Numbered from the stretch's first letter, positions 53,912-61,415 are shown. The stretch: DNA of 64,000 nt from JBBDJG01 sp040880005 (GCA_040880005.1 JBBDJG010000015.1:61743-125742); one strand, 5' to 3'. The notes: generated from the letters alone by a model not told the origin. Program-made: numbers and translations.

Positions 53912-54172
53912 ATGGCGGTTCTGAGGCTTCGCGCTCCTCTCAGGGGGCTCGCCGGTGGCCACCGGGAGCAACCGATCGAAGGTGATACCGTGGCCGGATC
54001 GCTGCGCGAGCTGGAACACAAGTACCCTGAATTGGCGGGGTGGATCCTCGACGAGCGTGGCCGGATCCGCCGGCACATCAATGTGTTCGTGAACGGCGAG
54101 CGGGCAGCGGAAGACACGCCGATTGGCACCGACGATCGAGTCGATGTGCTCCCGGCTATCTCAGGAGGGTGA
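53912..54172 (+). CDS. MoaD/ThiS-like ubiquitin-fold protein
   Basis: The 86-residue beta-grasp protein ends in Gly-Gly (LPAISGG), the tail that is thiocarboxylated or conjugated in sulfur carriers and small modifiers. The core includes TVAGSLRELEHKYPELAGWI and HINVFVNGERAAEDT. No moeB/thiF-like activating enzyme is near. It is followed by a BNR propeller gene after 7 bases, a pairing that suggests a shared function outside molybdopterin synthesis. Confidence 0.87.
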   Translation: MAVLRLRAPLRGLAGGHREQPIEGDTVAGSLRELEHKYPELAGWILDERGRIRRHINVFVNGERAAEDTPIGTDDRVDVLPAISGG

Positions 54173-54179
54173 TGCGTAG

Positions 54180-55244
54180 ATGACCGAGCTGCTCGTTGGC
54201 ACCAGCAAGGGCCTGTTCGTTCTGGAGGGCGAGCCTGGCTCGAAATTCGAGTTGAAGACTCGTGCTTTCGTCGGCGAGCCGGTCGAGTACGCGATGCGCG
54301 ACGATCGCAGCGGCCGTCTGCTTGCTTCCGTGACCTCTCCGTTCTACGGGCCGAAGATCTTCCACACGGACGATCCATCGGGCGAGTGGGAGCAGGCGAC
54401 GGGGGTGGTAGTGCCCGAGGGCGAAGATGTTGCGCTCGAGCGCATATGGTCAATTGCGGCCGGCGAACGTGACGGCGCGCTGTATGCGGGAGGAGATCCG
54501 GGCGTGCTGTTCAAAAGCGTTGACGGTGGTGCCGCCTGGCAGCTGAACGAACCGCTCTGGAAGCATCCGACCCGCCCGCATTGGCAGCCCGGAGCCGGTG
54601 GGCTGTGCCTTCACTCGATCGTTCCCTGGCCGGGCGAGCCGGACCGGCTGGCGCTTGGCATCTCGGCCGCCGGGGTGTGGCTGACCGAGGACGGCGGCGA
54701 GACATGGCGACAGGGCAACGAGGGCCTCGTTGCTCGTTACGGGCCCGAGGACGCAGACGAGAACACGATTGCATTGTGTGTGCACGACCTCAAGCGCGCG
54801 GCCAAGCGGCCGGAGCGGATGTTCATGCAGTTCCACGGCGGCGTCTATCGCTCCGACAACGGCGGTGAGGTGTGGACTGACATCTCGGCCGGACTGCCGT
54901 CGGACTTCGGCTTCCCGATCGTGCTCGACCCGGGCGATCCCGACAGCGCCTACGTGATCCCGCTGTCGGAGGACGATCGCACCTCTCCCGGCGGTCGCGT
55001 ATGCGTGTACGAGACTCGCGATGCCGGGGCGAGCTGGACCGCGCGTGGCGACGGGCTTCCCGACGAGGACGCCTATCTGACAGTCCTGCGCCAGGCGTTC
55101 GGGCGAGCCGGCGAGGACTCGGCGCTCGAGCTCTACTTCGGCGCCAAATCAGGCGACGTATTCGGCTCCAGCGATGCCGGAGAGAGCTGGTTCACGGCAA
55201 GCACGCGGCTGCCACCGGTGCTGTCGGTGACCGTCAGCGGCTGA
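54180..55244 (+). CDS. WD40/YVTN/BNR-like beta-propeller protein
   Basis: The 354-residue protein has repeated BNR/Asp-box motifs (SVDGGAAW, TEDGGETW, SDNGGEVW, SSDAGESW) forming a sialidase-like propeller. The sialidase catalytic residues are not evident and no signal peptide is seen, so a cytosolic non-hydrolytic role is likely. The gene lies directly behind the MoaD-like gene with AGGAGG at the junction, so they are probably co-expressed. Confidence 0.87.
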   Translation: MTELLVGTSKGLFVLEGEPGSKFELKTRAFVGEPVEYAMRDDRSGRLLASVTSPFYGPKIFHTDDPSGEWEQATGVVVPEGEDVALERIWSIAAGERDGALYAGGDPGVLFKSVDGGAAWQLNEPLWKHPTRPHWQPGAGGLCLHSIVPWPGEPDRLALGISAAGVWLTEDGGETWRQGNEGLVARYGPEDADENTIALCVHDLKRAAKRPERMFMQFHGGVYRSDNGGEVWTDISAGLPSDFGFPIVLDPGDPDSAYVIPLSEDDRTSPGGRVCVYETRDAGASWTARGDGLPDEDAYLTVLRQAFGRAGEDSALELYFGAKSGDVFGSSDAGESWFTASTRLPPVLSVTVSG

Positions 55245-55253
55245 ACTCGGGAA

Positions 55254-55406
55254 TCAGGTCATCACCGTGCCGGCCGGCCGCGGCGCGTCCTCCGTGTAGT
55301 GGGTGACGTTGACGATGCGCGAGTTCTTGAAGATGGAGGTGTAGAAGTCCGCGGCCTCTTCGGCCTCGGTGTCGAACCACAGGTTCGGGGTGATCTTCTG
55401 TTGCAT
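55254..55406 (-). pseudogene. Truncated VOC/PhnB-like glyoxalase-fold gene
   Basis: Fifty codons read MQQKITPNLWFDTEAEEAAD then FYTSIFKNSRIVNVTHYTED and APRPAGTVMT followed by TGA. This is the N-terminal third of the VOC-superfamily PhnB/3-demethylubiquinone methyltransferase-like family, which is normally about 130-160 residues. AGGAGG precedes the ATG. The gene ends 9 bases before the stop of the convergent propeller gene, so its C-terminal part was deleted. The peptide could still be made but should not fold as an enzyme. Confidence 0.8.
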
Positions 55407-55431
55407 GGCTTGCCTCCTCTCGTACGGCCAG

Positions 55432-56049
55432 CTAGCCCAGTCGCCAGTGCCGCCCGACGCTCGCCGCCCAGATGTCGCCGTGCGGTATCAGCCAGAAGCG
55501 GCTGATAAAACGCTGCAATCCCTCCTCGTCTGAGTAGAGCAGGTCGACGAACAGGTGCTTGTCGCTCTGGAGAGCTTGGCCGACCTCACCGTGTAGCTGG
55601 TCCTCGGCATCGCGGACCGCGCCCTGCCAGAAGCCGACATCGCCGGCCGCTATGTAGTTGTCGCGCACGGGCCGTCGAAAATCGTCGGGGTCGCCGTGCT
55701 CGCCGCCGCCCTCGGTCAGGTGTCCGTAGTTCACCTGCCAACCACGCAGCACGGCCAGTCCCGAGCCGACGTTGCGCAGCGTGATGGCCATCAGCAGACG
55801 GTCGTCCCTGTGCGTGACAACCGCCGAGCCGGGCGGGACGTGCAGTATCTCGTCACTCGCGAATCGGACGTCCTCCGGCGGGTCCTCGGGTCGCGACGGA
55901 ACCAACGTTGGGCGCATCCCGATCAGCATCGCCCGCTCCGCTATTCGCGCCCGCCGATCGGCGGCGCGCACTGATGCGAACGTGGCCAGCGCCAGAATCA
56001 ACGTGCCGCCTGCGGTGCCGAGTTCGGCGATTGTCGTGATCTCAGGCAA
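55432..56049 (-). CDS. Membrane-anchored hypothetical protein
   Basis: The 205-residue protein has an N-terminal hydrophobic helix (AELGTAGGTLILALATFASV), a short basic helix (RAADRRARIAERAML), and a soluble domain with LLMAITLRNVGSGLAVLRGW and a C-terminus rich in aromatic residues. The pattern recalls small actinobacterial proteins with one span and a cytoplasmic beta domain of unknown function. No family is assigned. Confidence 0.7.
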   Translation of the reverse strand: MPEITTIAELGTAGGTLILALATFASVRAADRRARIAERAMLIGMRPTLVPSRPEDPPEDVRFASDEILHVPPGSAVVTHRDDRLLMAITLRNVGSGLAVLRGWQVNYGHLTEGGGEHGDPDDFRRPVRDNYIAAGDVGFWQGAVRDAEDQLHGEVGQALQSDKHLFVDLLYSDEEGLQRFISRFWLIPHGDIWAASVGRHWRLG

Positions 56050-56163
56050 GGTCGCGCGATTCTATTCATGAGCCTGACGACGAGCGCAGCGGTGCCCACG
56101 CGGGGCATCCAAGTGTCGCATAGCGCCACCAAGGTCGCCGGCGTGCACCTTCCAGATGGTCGC

Positions 56164-56345
56164 TCACATTCGTTCGCCGGGCAATTGGCTGGCCTGCTTC
56201 TCCCAACCGGTGAATTGGGCTTCGTCGAGCTGGTCGTTTCGTGGATGTCGAGGTAGCGCACTTCCTCGTGCTTGGACTCGCCGAGTGGGACAGGGCGCAG
56301 CGACGTGGCGAGGAAGAAAGCCACCGTGACGTACGCATAGCGCTA
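56164..56345 (-). pseudogene. DUF1801 family gene remnant with frameshift
   Basis: On the minus strand one frame reads YAYVTVAFFLATSLRPVPLG then ESKHEEVRYLDIHE, and the next frame continues DQLDEAQFTGWEKQASQLPG ERM and TGA. Joined, this is the C-terminal half of a DUF1801 (YdhG-like) protein. A single A appears lost from an A-run near 56237-56239, and the N-terminal half is missing. Confidence 0.75.
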
Positions 56346-56410
56346 CCAGAGGCGCCCACCTCGCTCTCTTGACACCGCCGCGGCCCCCCTTCCGGGTGAC
56401 CACGACAGCG

Positions 56411-56511
56411 ATGGAGCTAGCCGGACTCGGCTGTCAAGAAACCTGGGTAGCCTCCCTGCCGGGTGCGCTTGGATAGCACCTCCTACCCACCGGCGACCTG
56501 CTGGGTGCGAT
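56411..56511 (-). repeat. Interrupted tRNA-Ala 3' fragment (old attachment-site remnant)
   Basis: Bases 56411-56429 (ATGGAGCTAGCCGGACTCG) and 56489-56511 resemble the two consecutive halves of the 3' portion of the tRNA-Ala at 62960-63032, with one or two mismatches each. About 59 bases separate them. It is the most distant and most decayed of three such fragments. Confidence 0.55.
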
Positions 56512-56619
56512 GGCGGCCATGCCTATCACCGGCAGCGCCACAGATCACCCAGGAGAGCAGTACAGGGGGTGGATTGATTACTCTCCGCAGTTCTTGGATC
56601 CCACGAGGAGGAGGCCGTC

Positions 56620-56949
56620 TTGCCGTTGACTCAGTCGCAATTTGCCAGCGCCATCGCCGACCGTGCCGAGATCAGCAAGGTCGAGGCCAAGCGCGTGCTC
56701 GACGCGCTCGAGGAAGTCGTGCTCGATGAGATCGAAAACGCAGAGAAGGTGAAGATCGGCAGCCTCGTGCAGCTGACGGTGCGCGTGAGGCCCGCCTCGA
56801 AGGCACGCCCGGGACGCAATCCCGCAACCGGCGAGGAGATCACGATCGCCGCGAAACCCGCGAGTGTCGTTTTACGCGCGCGAGCGCTTACGAAGGCCAA
56901 GAGCGTGCTGCCGTCGGTGCAAACAGCGCGTCGGCGACTTGGCGGCTAG
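56620..56949 (+). CDS. HU/IHF-family DNA-binding protein
   Basis: The 109-residue protein matches the HU fold: MPLTQSQFASAIADRAEISK, a hydrophobic core IGSLVQLTVRVRP, and the DNA-gripping arm region RPGRNPATGEEITIAAKPA. A 15-residue basic tail follows. It starts at TTG 56620 behind GAGGAGGAGG. It may be a second, island-borne HU rather than the main one, because it lies between tRNA fragments. Confidence 0.87.
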   Translation: MPLTQSQFASAIADRAEISKVEAKRVLDALEEVVLDEIENAEKVKIGSLVQLTVRVRPASKARPGRNPATGEEITIAAKPASVVLRARALTKAKSVLPSVQTARRRLGG

Positions 56950-57046
56950 CGCATGCTGGCGGCTGGACGAAGCGGCGGTTGAGCGCTGTCGGCTTCGTTC
57001 GGACAGCGGAGCCGTTTGGGTCGGCGAGTCGAGGCTACCTTCGTGA

Positions 57047-57277
57047 CTACAACAGGCGCTGAAACTCGGCTCGGCTGATGCCTGCCGTCTTAAGGATGTT
57101 GAGCAGCAATCCTGGCTTGATGTTCCGGTTGCCGTGGATGGGTACCGAAATCGCGTCGGGGATGGTCGGATGGCGCATGATGTGGTGGCTGCCCTTCGTG
57201 CGCTTGAGATACCAGCCCTCGGCTTCAAGGACCTTGAGGCGCTGCTTGCCTCTTACCGAGGGGAGCTTGTGGCTCAC
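57047..57277 (-). CDS. hicA: HicA-type mRNA interferase toxin
   Basis: The 76-residue dsRBD-like protein has the core GWYLKRTKGSHHIMRHP with the catalytic His of the HicA family (GSHH), then SVPIHGNRNIKPGLLLNILK. It cleaves mRNA unless bound by HicB. The start ATG overlaps the hicB stop (ATGA). Order antitoxin-toxin is seen here. Confidence 0.9.
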   Translation of the reverse strand: MSHKLPSVRGKQRLKVLEAEGWYLKRTKGSHHIMRHPTIPDAISVPIHGNRNIKPGLLLNILKTAGISRAEFQRLL

Positions 57278-57495
57278 GCGTGGACCGCTACCTGGTCACG
57301 CTCGACCGAGGGGATTGGCAGGCCGTCCTCGCGCATGACCTCGAGGTAGCCCTCAATTGCCTCTTTGGCCATCGCCAGGGCTTGCTCGCGGGTCTCACCC
57401 TGGATGGCCACGCTGGGCAACTCCGGAACGAAAACGCTGTAGCCGCCTTCTTCCTCGAGCTGAAGCACTACCTCGTATTCGCGCACGTTGTCCAT
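57274..57495 (-). CDS. hicB: HicB-type antitoxin (short form)
   Basis: The 73-residue protein has the partial RNase H-like HicB fold: YEVVLQLEEEGGYSVFVPEL, IQGETREQALAMAKEAIEGY. No C-terminal DNA-binding domain is present, so autoregulation may need another factor. AGAGG precedes the ATG at 57495 by 5-6 bases. Upstream it runs into the tail of a broken gene (57468-57845). Confidence 0.9.
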   Translation of the reverse strand: MDNVREYEVVLQLEEEGGYSVFVPELPSVAIQGETREQALAMAKEAIEGYLEVMREDGLPIPSVERDQVAVHA

Positions 57496-57845
57496 GAATT
57501 CCTCTTGGAATAGCTTACGACAGGATCACCATGTCCGGGCGGTTGCTGCTGAGCTTTCTTCACGGCTTCCTGGATCGCATTCTTGTTTTCGATCAACTCG
57601 TCAAGGTCGGGCTCGATCATCGCGGTGATGCCGGGTAGCGGGCTCGTTCCCAGATCGCCGATGCCGCCTCCCCTGTAGTTCAGGGCGGGCCGGTCGAGAA
57701 ACGGCGCGAACGCCGTCAGCGCACCATCACCGTTGAGGTCGAGCGCCAACTGTCCCAAAATCACGCCGTCGCAGTTCCAGTCGAGCGGGCCGGCGAGCAG
57801 GCGCGCGCCGGCGACCGCGCCGTTCGGGCATTGGTAGGCGGTCAT
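57468..57845 (-). pseudogene. C-terminal fragment of a secreted protein with DWNCDG motif
   Basis: The open frame of 125 codons begins MTAYQCPNG and contains PLDWNCDGVILGQLALDLNG then DGALTAFAPFLDRPALNYRG, a Ca-loop/DWNxDG pattern found near the C-terminus of large secreted proteases and similar proteins. Signal peptide and main domain are missing. Its end overlaps hicB by 28 bases, and its beginning abuts another fragment on the opposite strand at 57844. Probably a relic, though it could be expressed. Confidence 0.55.
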
Positions 57846-58029
57846 GAAGGGAGATCAGTTCTTCCCCGGACAGCCGGAGACCGTGTTCGGCTGGTTGCGC
57901 GGGCAAAAGCGGCTGATCCGCTTCACCGCCGCCGAGGGCGCGCAGTTCCACTGCGAGCCGATGGCGCCGCAACTCCGCAACGAGCGCGTCTTCGACTGGC
58001 TCGAGTGCAACCTCGAGCCGACGCGCTGA
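57844..58029 (+). pseudogene. C-terminal fragment of an alpha/beta hydrolase
   Basis: Sixty-one codons read GDQFFPGQPETVFGWLRGQK, RLIRFTAAEGAQFHCEPMAP and ERVFDWLECNLEP. This is the C-terminal end of an alpha/beta hydrolase, including the catalytic His of EGAQFHCEP. The nucleophile and most of the fold are absent. The homologous region begins within three codons of the junction with the opposite-strand fragment. Confidence 0.65.
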
Positions 58030-58107
58030 CGTAGGCGGCCCAGCCGGCCTGGTTCAGCCCGGATGCCCGTTGCCAGTGCCGAGCCGCGCTGGTATGTTGC
58101 CGCTGTT

Positions 58108-59250
58108 GTGACTCGCAGGCGCCTCAAGAGCATAGGGCTGGCGCTAATGGCGGCGGCGGCGCTGTCGATGCTGGCCGTGCCGGTCAGCGCGGACGCCAAG
58201 CGCAAGCGCGCGGCCAAGCCGACGCTGAGGATGAAGGCCAAGTTTCCCAAGGCAGGCAAGATGAGCTTCTCGGTCGGAGCGTTCAAGGTCACGGCACAGC
58301 GCAGCAAGCGCAGCCGGTCCGCACGGCACTCCGCCAAGAAGCGCAAGCGCGCGCTCAAGGTCAAGGCCCGGATTCGCAACCGCGCACGCGTTCCCTCCAA
58401 CGCGCTGGTGTTTCTGCGCGTCGCCAAGGTGAAGAAGAAGCGCAACAACTTCGTGGCCAGCGCGATCGTGGTGAACAGTCGCAAGACATCGAAGTCCGCG
58501 ACCACTGCGGACGACGACGATCTCCAGCCCGGCGACGAGGTCGAGATCGAGATGGAACTGACACTCGCCGACGGAACGGTCCTGCGCGGCAAGTTCATCG
58601 GCACGGTGGTCGAGGATGATGACGTTGAAGACAACGATCCCGACAACCGGAATGTATGCGGGCCGTCCGGTCTGCTGAACAGCGAGGATGATGGCGCCGC
58701 CTTTTCGGTGCGCACGCTGTACAACCAGATCCTCAACAGGCTGTCCGACCAGACCCTCAACCGGCTGTTCGAGCTCACCGGCGATCTCAACTGCGACAGC
58801 GTCGTTGACGCTGCCGACTACGCTTTTTATAGGAGCCTGCTGGGAATCGACGGTGGCGCCGTTCCCGGTGCTCCCCCGTCACCCCTCTGTCCCGGCGCTC
58901 TGCAGGCCGCGCCACTTCCGTTCGCGGCCACCGAGTTCGAGATCTTCTTCAACTGCAACCAGTCGGCCTCCAGCCTCGGCTTCCTGGTGCCCGGAGCGCG
59001 GTCGATCCCGCCCGGCTTGTTCATCCCGCCCGTGAACCTGCCCAACTGTCAGATCCAGAGCGCCGAGGGCGGCACCGACAACTTCCTGCTGTGTCAGGGC
59101 GGAACGCTGCCCGCCGGTGTGCAGAACATCGTCCGGATCCATCCCAGCGTGCAGCTCGGCAACTGCGACAAGGCCAAGCTCTACTTCAACCCGCTCGGCA
59201 CCTCGTCGCCGGCGGTGACCGATACGGACGCGTTCGCGACCTGTCCATAG
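58108..59250 (+). CDS. Secreted hypothetical protein with dockerin-like loop
   Basis: The 380-residue product has a signal peptide (about 8-28, LALMAAAALSMLAVPVSADA). A very basic N-terminal region follows (KRKRAAKPTLRMKAKFPKAG, RSKRSRSARHSAKKRKRALK), then an acidic stretch (ATTADDDDLQPGDEVEIEME), a dockerin/EF-like loop DLNCDSVVDAADYAFYRSLL and a Cys-containing C-terminal beta domain. GTG 58108 is chosen for the signal peptide; no ribosome site is clear. The family is unknown. It lies between tRNA fragments, so may be part of an insertion. Confidence 0.75.
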   Translation: MTRRRLKSIGLALMAAAALSMLAVPVSADAKRKRAAKPTLRMKAKFPKAGKMSFSVGAFKVTAQRSKRSRSARHSAKKRKRALKVKARIRNRARVPSNALVFLRVAKVKKKRNNFVASAIVVNSRKTSKSATTADDDDLQPGDEVEIEMELTLADGTVLRGKFIGTVVEDDDVEDNDPDNRNVCGPSGLLNSEDDGAAFSVRTLYNQILNRLSDQTLNRLFELTGDLNCDSVVDAADYAFYRSLLGIDGGAVPGAPPSPLCPGALQAAPLPFAATEFEIFFNCNQSASSLGFLVPGARSIPPGLFIPPVNLPNCQIQSAEGGTDNFLLCQGGTLPAGVQNIVRIHPSVQLGNCDKAKLYFNPLGTSSPAVTDTDAFATCP

Positions 59251-59568
59251 CTCCTTCCGGTCTGCGCCCCCGATCTCGGCTACATGCGGGCGTGTCGCAG
59301 TAGCACGCGTCGAGCCGACGATCGACGCACTGGTCGACGCGCTCGAACGCGATATGGACGCCGCCGGGCTTGAACGGCGCACCTCGCCGGCAACCGGCTC
59401 GGTGGCTGGCTGGCGGTGGAGCTGGCGCGGCGAGGACGCCGCGTACGGATTTCGGGCATTCGTCGAGTGCCCGATCTACTTCGGGTTGATGGAGGCGACC
59501 ACCCCAGCTGGACCGCCGCGCGACTTCAAAGGGGTTCACTGTCCTGTGTTGCTCGCGAACGAGAGACC

Positions 59569-59625
59569 AAGCAATCAAGCGGATGGAGCTAGTCGGACTC
59601 GAACCGACGACCTCCTGGGTGCGAT
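59569..59625 (-). repeat. 57-bp direct repeat containing the tRNA-Ala 3' portion (distal att-like site)
   Basis: These 57 bases match 62945-63001 with two differences. Bases 59584-59625 equal the 3' 42 bases of the tRNA-Ala gene through the anticodon; the other 15 lie just downstream of the tRNA 3' end. After 59625 the sequence departs from the tRNA. This is the expected product of integration into a tRNA 3' half. Confidence 0.8.
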
Positions 59626-59641
59626 AACGGCGCTACGAGTT

Positions 59642-59733
59642 CTGTGAGGTGCGCTGAGCTGCTGTGAAGTGCGCTGAGGTGCTCTCAGGTTCTCTGAGTT
59701 TCGCTCAGTTTGAGACCACGGTTGAGTCCACGG
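59642..59733. repeat. Decamer repeat array, copy 1
   Basis: Seven consecutive 10-base units of the type CGCTGAGGTG (CTGTGAGGTG, CGCTGAGCTG, CTGTGAAGTG and so on) are followed by GAGACCACGGTTGAGTCCAC. The same 92-base element is at 60641-60732 (6 mismatches, all in the first five units). It lies 21 bases beyond the methyltransferase stop. Confidence 0.8.
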
Positions 59734-59754
59734 GGGAAAAGCCTAAGCACTTCG

Positions 59755-60582
59755 TCACGCCCGTTTGCCCACGGCGAGCAGATACTCCTTCTCGAAACGT
59801 GCTGCGTCGGGCGTGCCAAGGTTCCACTCGTCGCAGAACTGGTCCAGCGCCTCGTTGAACTCCGCTTCGCGCTCGTTGTTTCGCGCGTTTGTCAAGGCGG
59901 CGATGGTCGGACCGTACCGTGTCTTGAAGTGCTCCCCGTAGTCGCGTGGATGCTCGAAGGCAGTGATCTCCAGCATTTCACGCTTCAGCGTCAGAAAGTT
60001 GACGCGGGCGCCAAACAACTCGTCCAAGTGCTCCTCGCTACCCCACAGCGGCGGAGGTTGTGCGCCCGGTGGAGGTGGCGGGGCGAACGGCCCCATCGTC
60101 CGGAACAGCGCGCCGATCATGCCTTCGGGAGTCCAGCTCAAGAGTCCGATCGTGCCGCCCGGACGGCACACGCGGACCAGCTCGTTGGCGACGTCTTGGT
60201 GGTGGGGCGCGAACATCGCGCCGATCGACGACATCACGACGTCGAAAGACTCATCTTCGAACGGAAGGTGCTCTGCGTCGGCTTCGACCCATTCGAGCGC
60301 GACTCCCTCCGCCTCGGCGCGGCGACGTCCCGCCTCGAACAGCTCGGGCGTCAGGTCGCTGGCGGTGACGTCCGCCCCGGCCCGCGCCGCGGGTATCGAG
60401 GCGTTGCCAGTGCCGGCGGCGACGTCGAGCACGCGCATCCCCGAGGCGACACCGCACCCCTCGACGAGTCTCGGGCCCAGCGGCAACAGGAATGTCTCGA
60501 CCATGGACGGGTAGTCGCCCGAGGCCCACATCGCTCGATGGCGGGCCTTAAGTTCAGAATCCGGTGTGGTGGCAGACGGCAA
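59755..60582 (-). CDS. Class I SAM-dependent methyltransferase
   Basis: The 275-residue protein has the SAM fold: VLDVAAGTGNASIPAARAGA (motif I), ASDLTPELFEAGRRRAEAEG, EADAEHLPFEDESFDVVMSS and VCRPGGTIGLLSWTPEG. The substrate is unknown (ubiquinone/menaquinone-type or small molecule). TTG 60582 lies about 6 bases after AGGGAG and gives the expected N-terminus before HRAMWASGDYPSM. The gene is flanked on both sides by the 92-base decamer element. Confidence 0.88.
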   Translation of the reverse strand: MPSATTPDSELKARHRAMWASGDYPSMVETFLLPLGPRLVEGCGVASGMRVLDVAAGTGNASIPAARAGADVTASDLTPELFEAGRRRAEAEGVALEWVEADAEHLPFEDESFDVVMSSIGAMFAPHHQDVANELVRVCRPGGTIGLLSWTPEGMIGALFRTMGPFAPPPPPGAQPPPLWGSEEHLDELFGARVNFLTLKREMLEITAFEHPRDYGEHFKTRYGPTIAALTNARNNEREAEFNEALDQFCDEWNLGTPDAARFEKEYLLAVGKRA

Positions 60583-60640
60583 GGCGCTCTCCCTTCTGGT
60601 TGGCCTGTGGACAGTACCGCGCCTCGGCCTCAAGCGTGTT

Positions 60641-60732
60641 CTGTGGGGTGCTCTGAGCTGCGCTGAAGTGCTCTGAGGTGTTCTCAGGTTCTCTGAGTTT
60701 CGCTCAGTTTGAGACCACGGTTGAGTCCACGG
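60641..60732. repeat. Decamer repeat array, copy 2
   Basis: A second copy of the 92-base element at 59642-59733, exactly 999 bases away. The last 42 bases are identical, including the CTCAG/CTGAG hairpin halves and the final GTTGAGTCCACGG. It lies 28 bases beyond the SnoaL-like gene stop. Confidence 0.8.
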
Positions 60733-60760
60733 AAGAAATTGTCGCCGCCGCCATCCACTT

Positions 60761-61156
60761 TCATTCCCGCAGCCCCACGGTTTCGAGGGCCTCCGCGTGG
60801 TCCCAGAAGAACTCCAGGTAGAAGATCCTGCCCTTGCGCACCGTGTAGACGCCCGTGAACTCCATGCTCGACTCAGGGCCATGGCCTGCGGCACGCCAGA
60901 TCATCCTCAGAACAACTCGGTCGCCGGCGCCGACCAAGTCGCTGATCGGTTCCAATGCGTCGGCGTCCCAGGTCTCGCGATTCTGCTCGTACTGGCGCAT
61001 GACCGCCTCCCGCCCCACGAAGGGCCCCGGCTCCGGCCAACCCTCCGGGGGCCGCATGATGACGTCGGGGTCGTACAACTCACGAAGGGCATCCATGTCA
61101 CCCGCGTTCCACGCCTCCAAGGCGGCCTGCATCACCTCAACGTTTTCCTGGGACAT
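60761..61156 (-). CDS. SnoaL-like/NTF2-fold protein
   Basis: The 131-residue protein matches the nuclear transport factor 2/SnoaL superfamily: MSQENVEVMQAALEAWNAGD, LRELYDPDVIMRPPEGWPEP, FVGREAVMRQYEQNRETWDA. Members are enzymes or binding proteins with diverse ligands. This short form is frequent and multi-copy in Solirubrobacterales-like genomes. No partner gene indicates the ligand. Confidence 0.9.
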   Translation of the reverse strand: MSQENVEVMQAALEAWNAGDMDALRELYDPDVIMRPPEGWPEPGPFVGREAVMRQYEQNRETWDADALEPISDLVGAGDRVVLRMIWRAAGHGPESSMEFTGVYTVRKGRIFYLEFFWDHAEALETVGLRE

Positions 61157-61415
61157 CGTCGGCGCAGTATCTCGCTTCTGCCCTATGGACCGCTGGATCT
61201 TCTAACCGTCAGTGGCCAGAACGGTCGTGCGAAGCGACCAGAGAATGGAGCTAGTCGGACAACTCTCGAACCCTCAACTCCAGCTTCAGCTTCGAAGGGC
61301 TAGCAAGTCTCCGGCCTGAAATGGGCTTGGGATCGAACCGTAGAGTCGAGGACACTTCGCCGATGACTGTCGAACTCCCAATCACGATGGGTGGCGAGGC
61401 CGGATACGACGCCCC
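61157..61415. other. Spacer with third tRNA-Ala fragment
   Basis: No gene is seen. Bases 61245-61260 (ATGGAGCTAGTCGGAC) equal the tRNA-Ala 3' end and one base beyond; after a 5-base insertion the match resumes briefly (TCGAACC) and then fails. This is a shorter, decayed copy between the other two. Confidence 0.5.

Larger units (their letters stand above)
56050..56619. other. Decayed region with gene and tRNA remnants
   Basis: This 570-base stretch has no intact gene. It holds the frameshifted DUF1801 remnant (56164-56345, minus strand) and a broken tRNA-Ala 3' fragment (56411-56511). The final bases carry GAGGAGGAGG before the HU-like gene. It marks the left edge of the plastic island. Confidence 0.7.
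59251..59754. other. Gap with coding relic, tRNA fragment and decamer repeats
   Basis: No intact gene is accepted. On the plus strand 59305-59545 keeps coding-like sequence (TIDALVDALERDMDAAGLER, YGFRAFVECPIYFGLMEA) without a supported start, perhaps a relic. Then come the tRNA-Ala fragment (59584-59625) and the first decamer array (59642-59733). Confidence 0.5.

Noticed and set aside
59354..59647. A 97-codon frame ending in the tRNA fragment
   Set aside because: Its last third translates the tRNA-Ala remnant and decamer start; only a short middle part looks coding, so it is described as a relic.
59642..60732. Integron attC sites as explanation of the 92-base repeats
   Set aside because: GTTGAGT fits one attC core, but no opposing core or palindromic attC arms could be found and no integron integrase is present.
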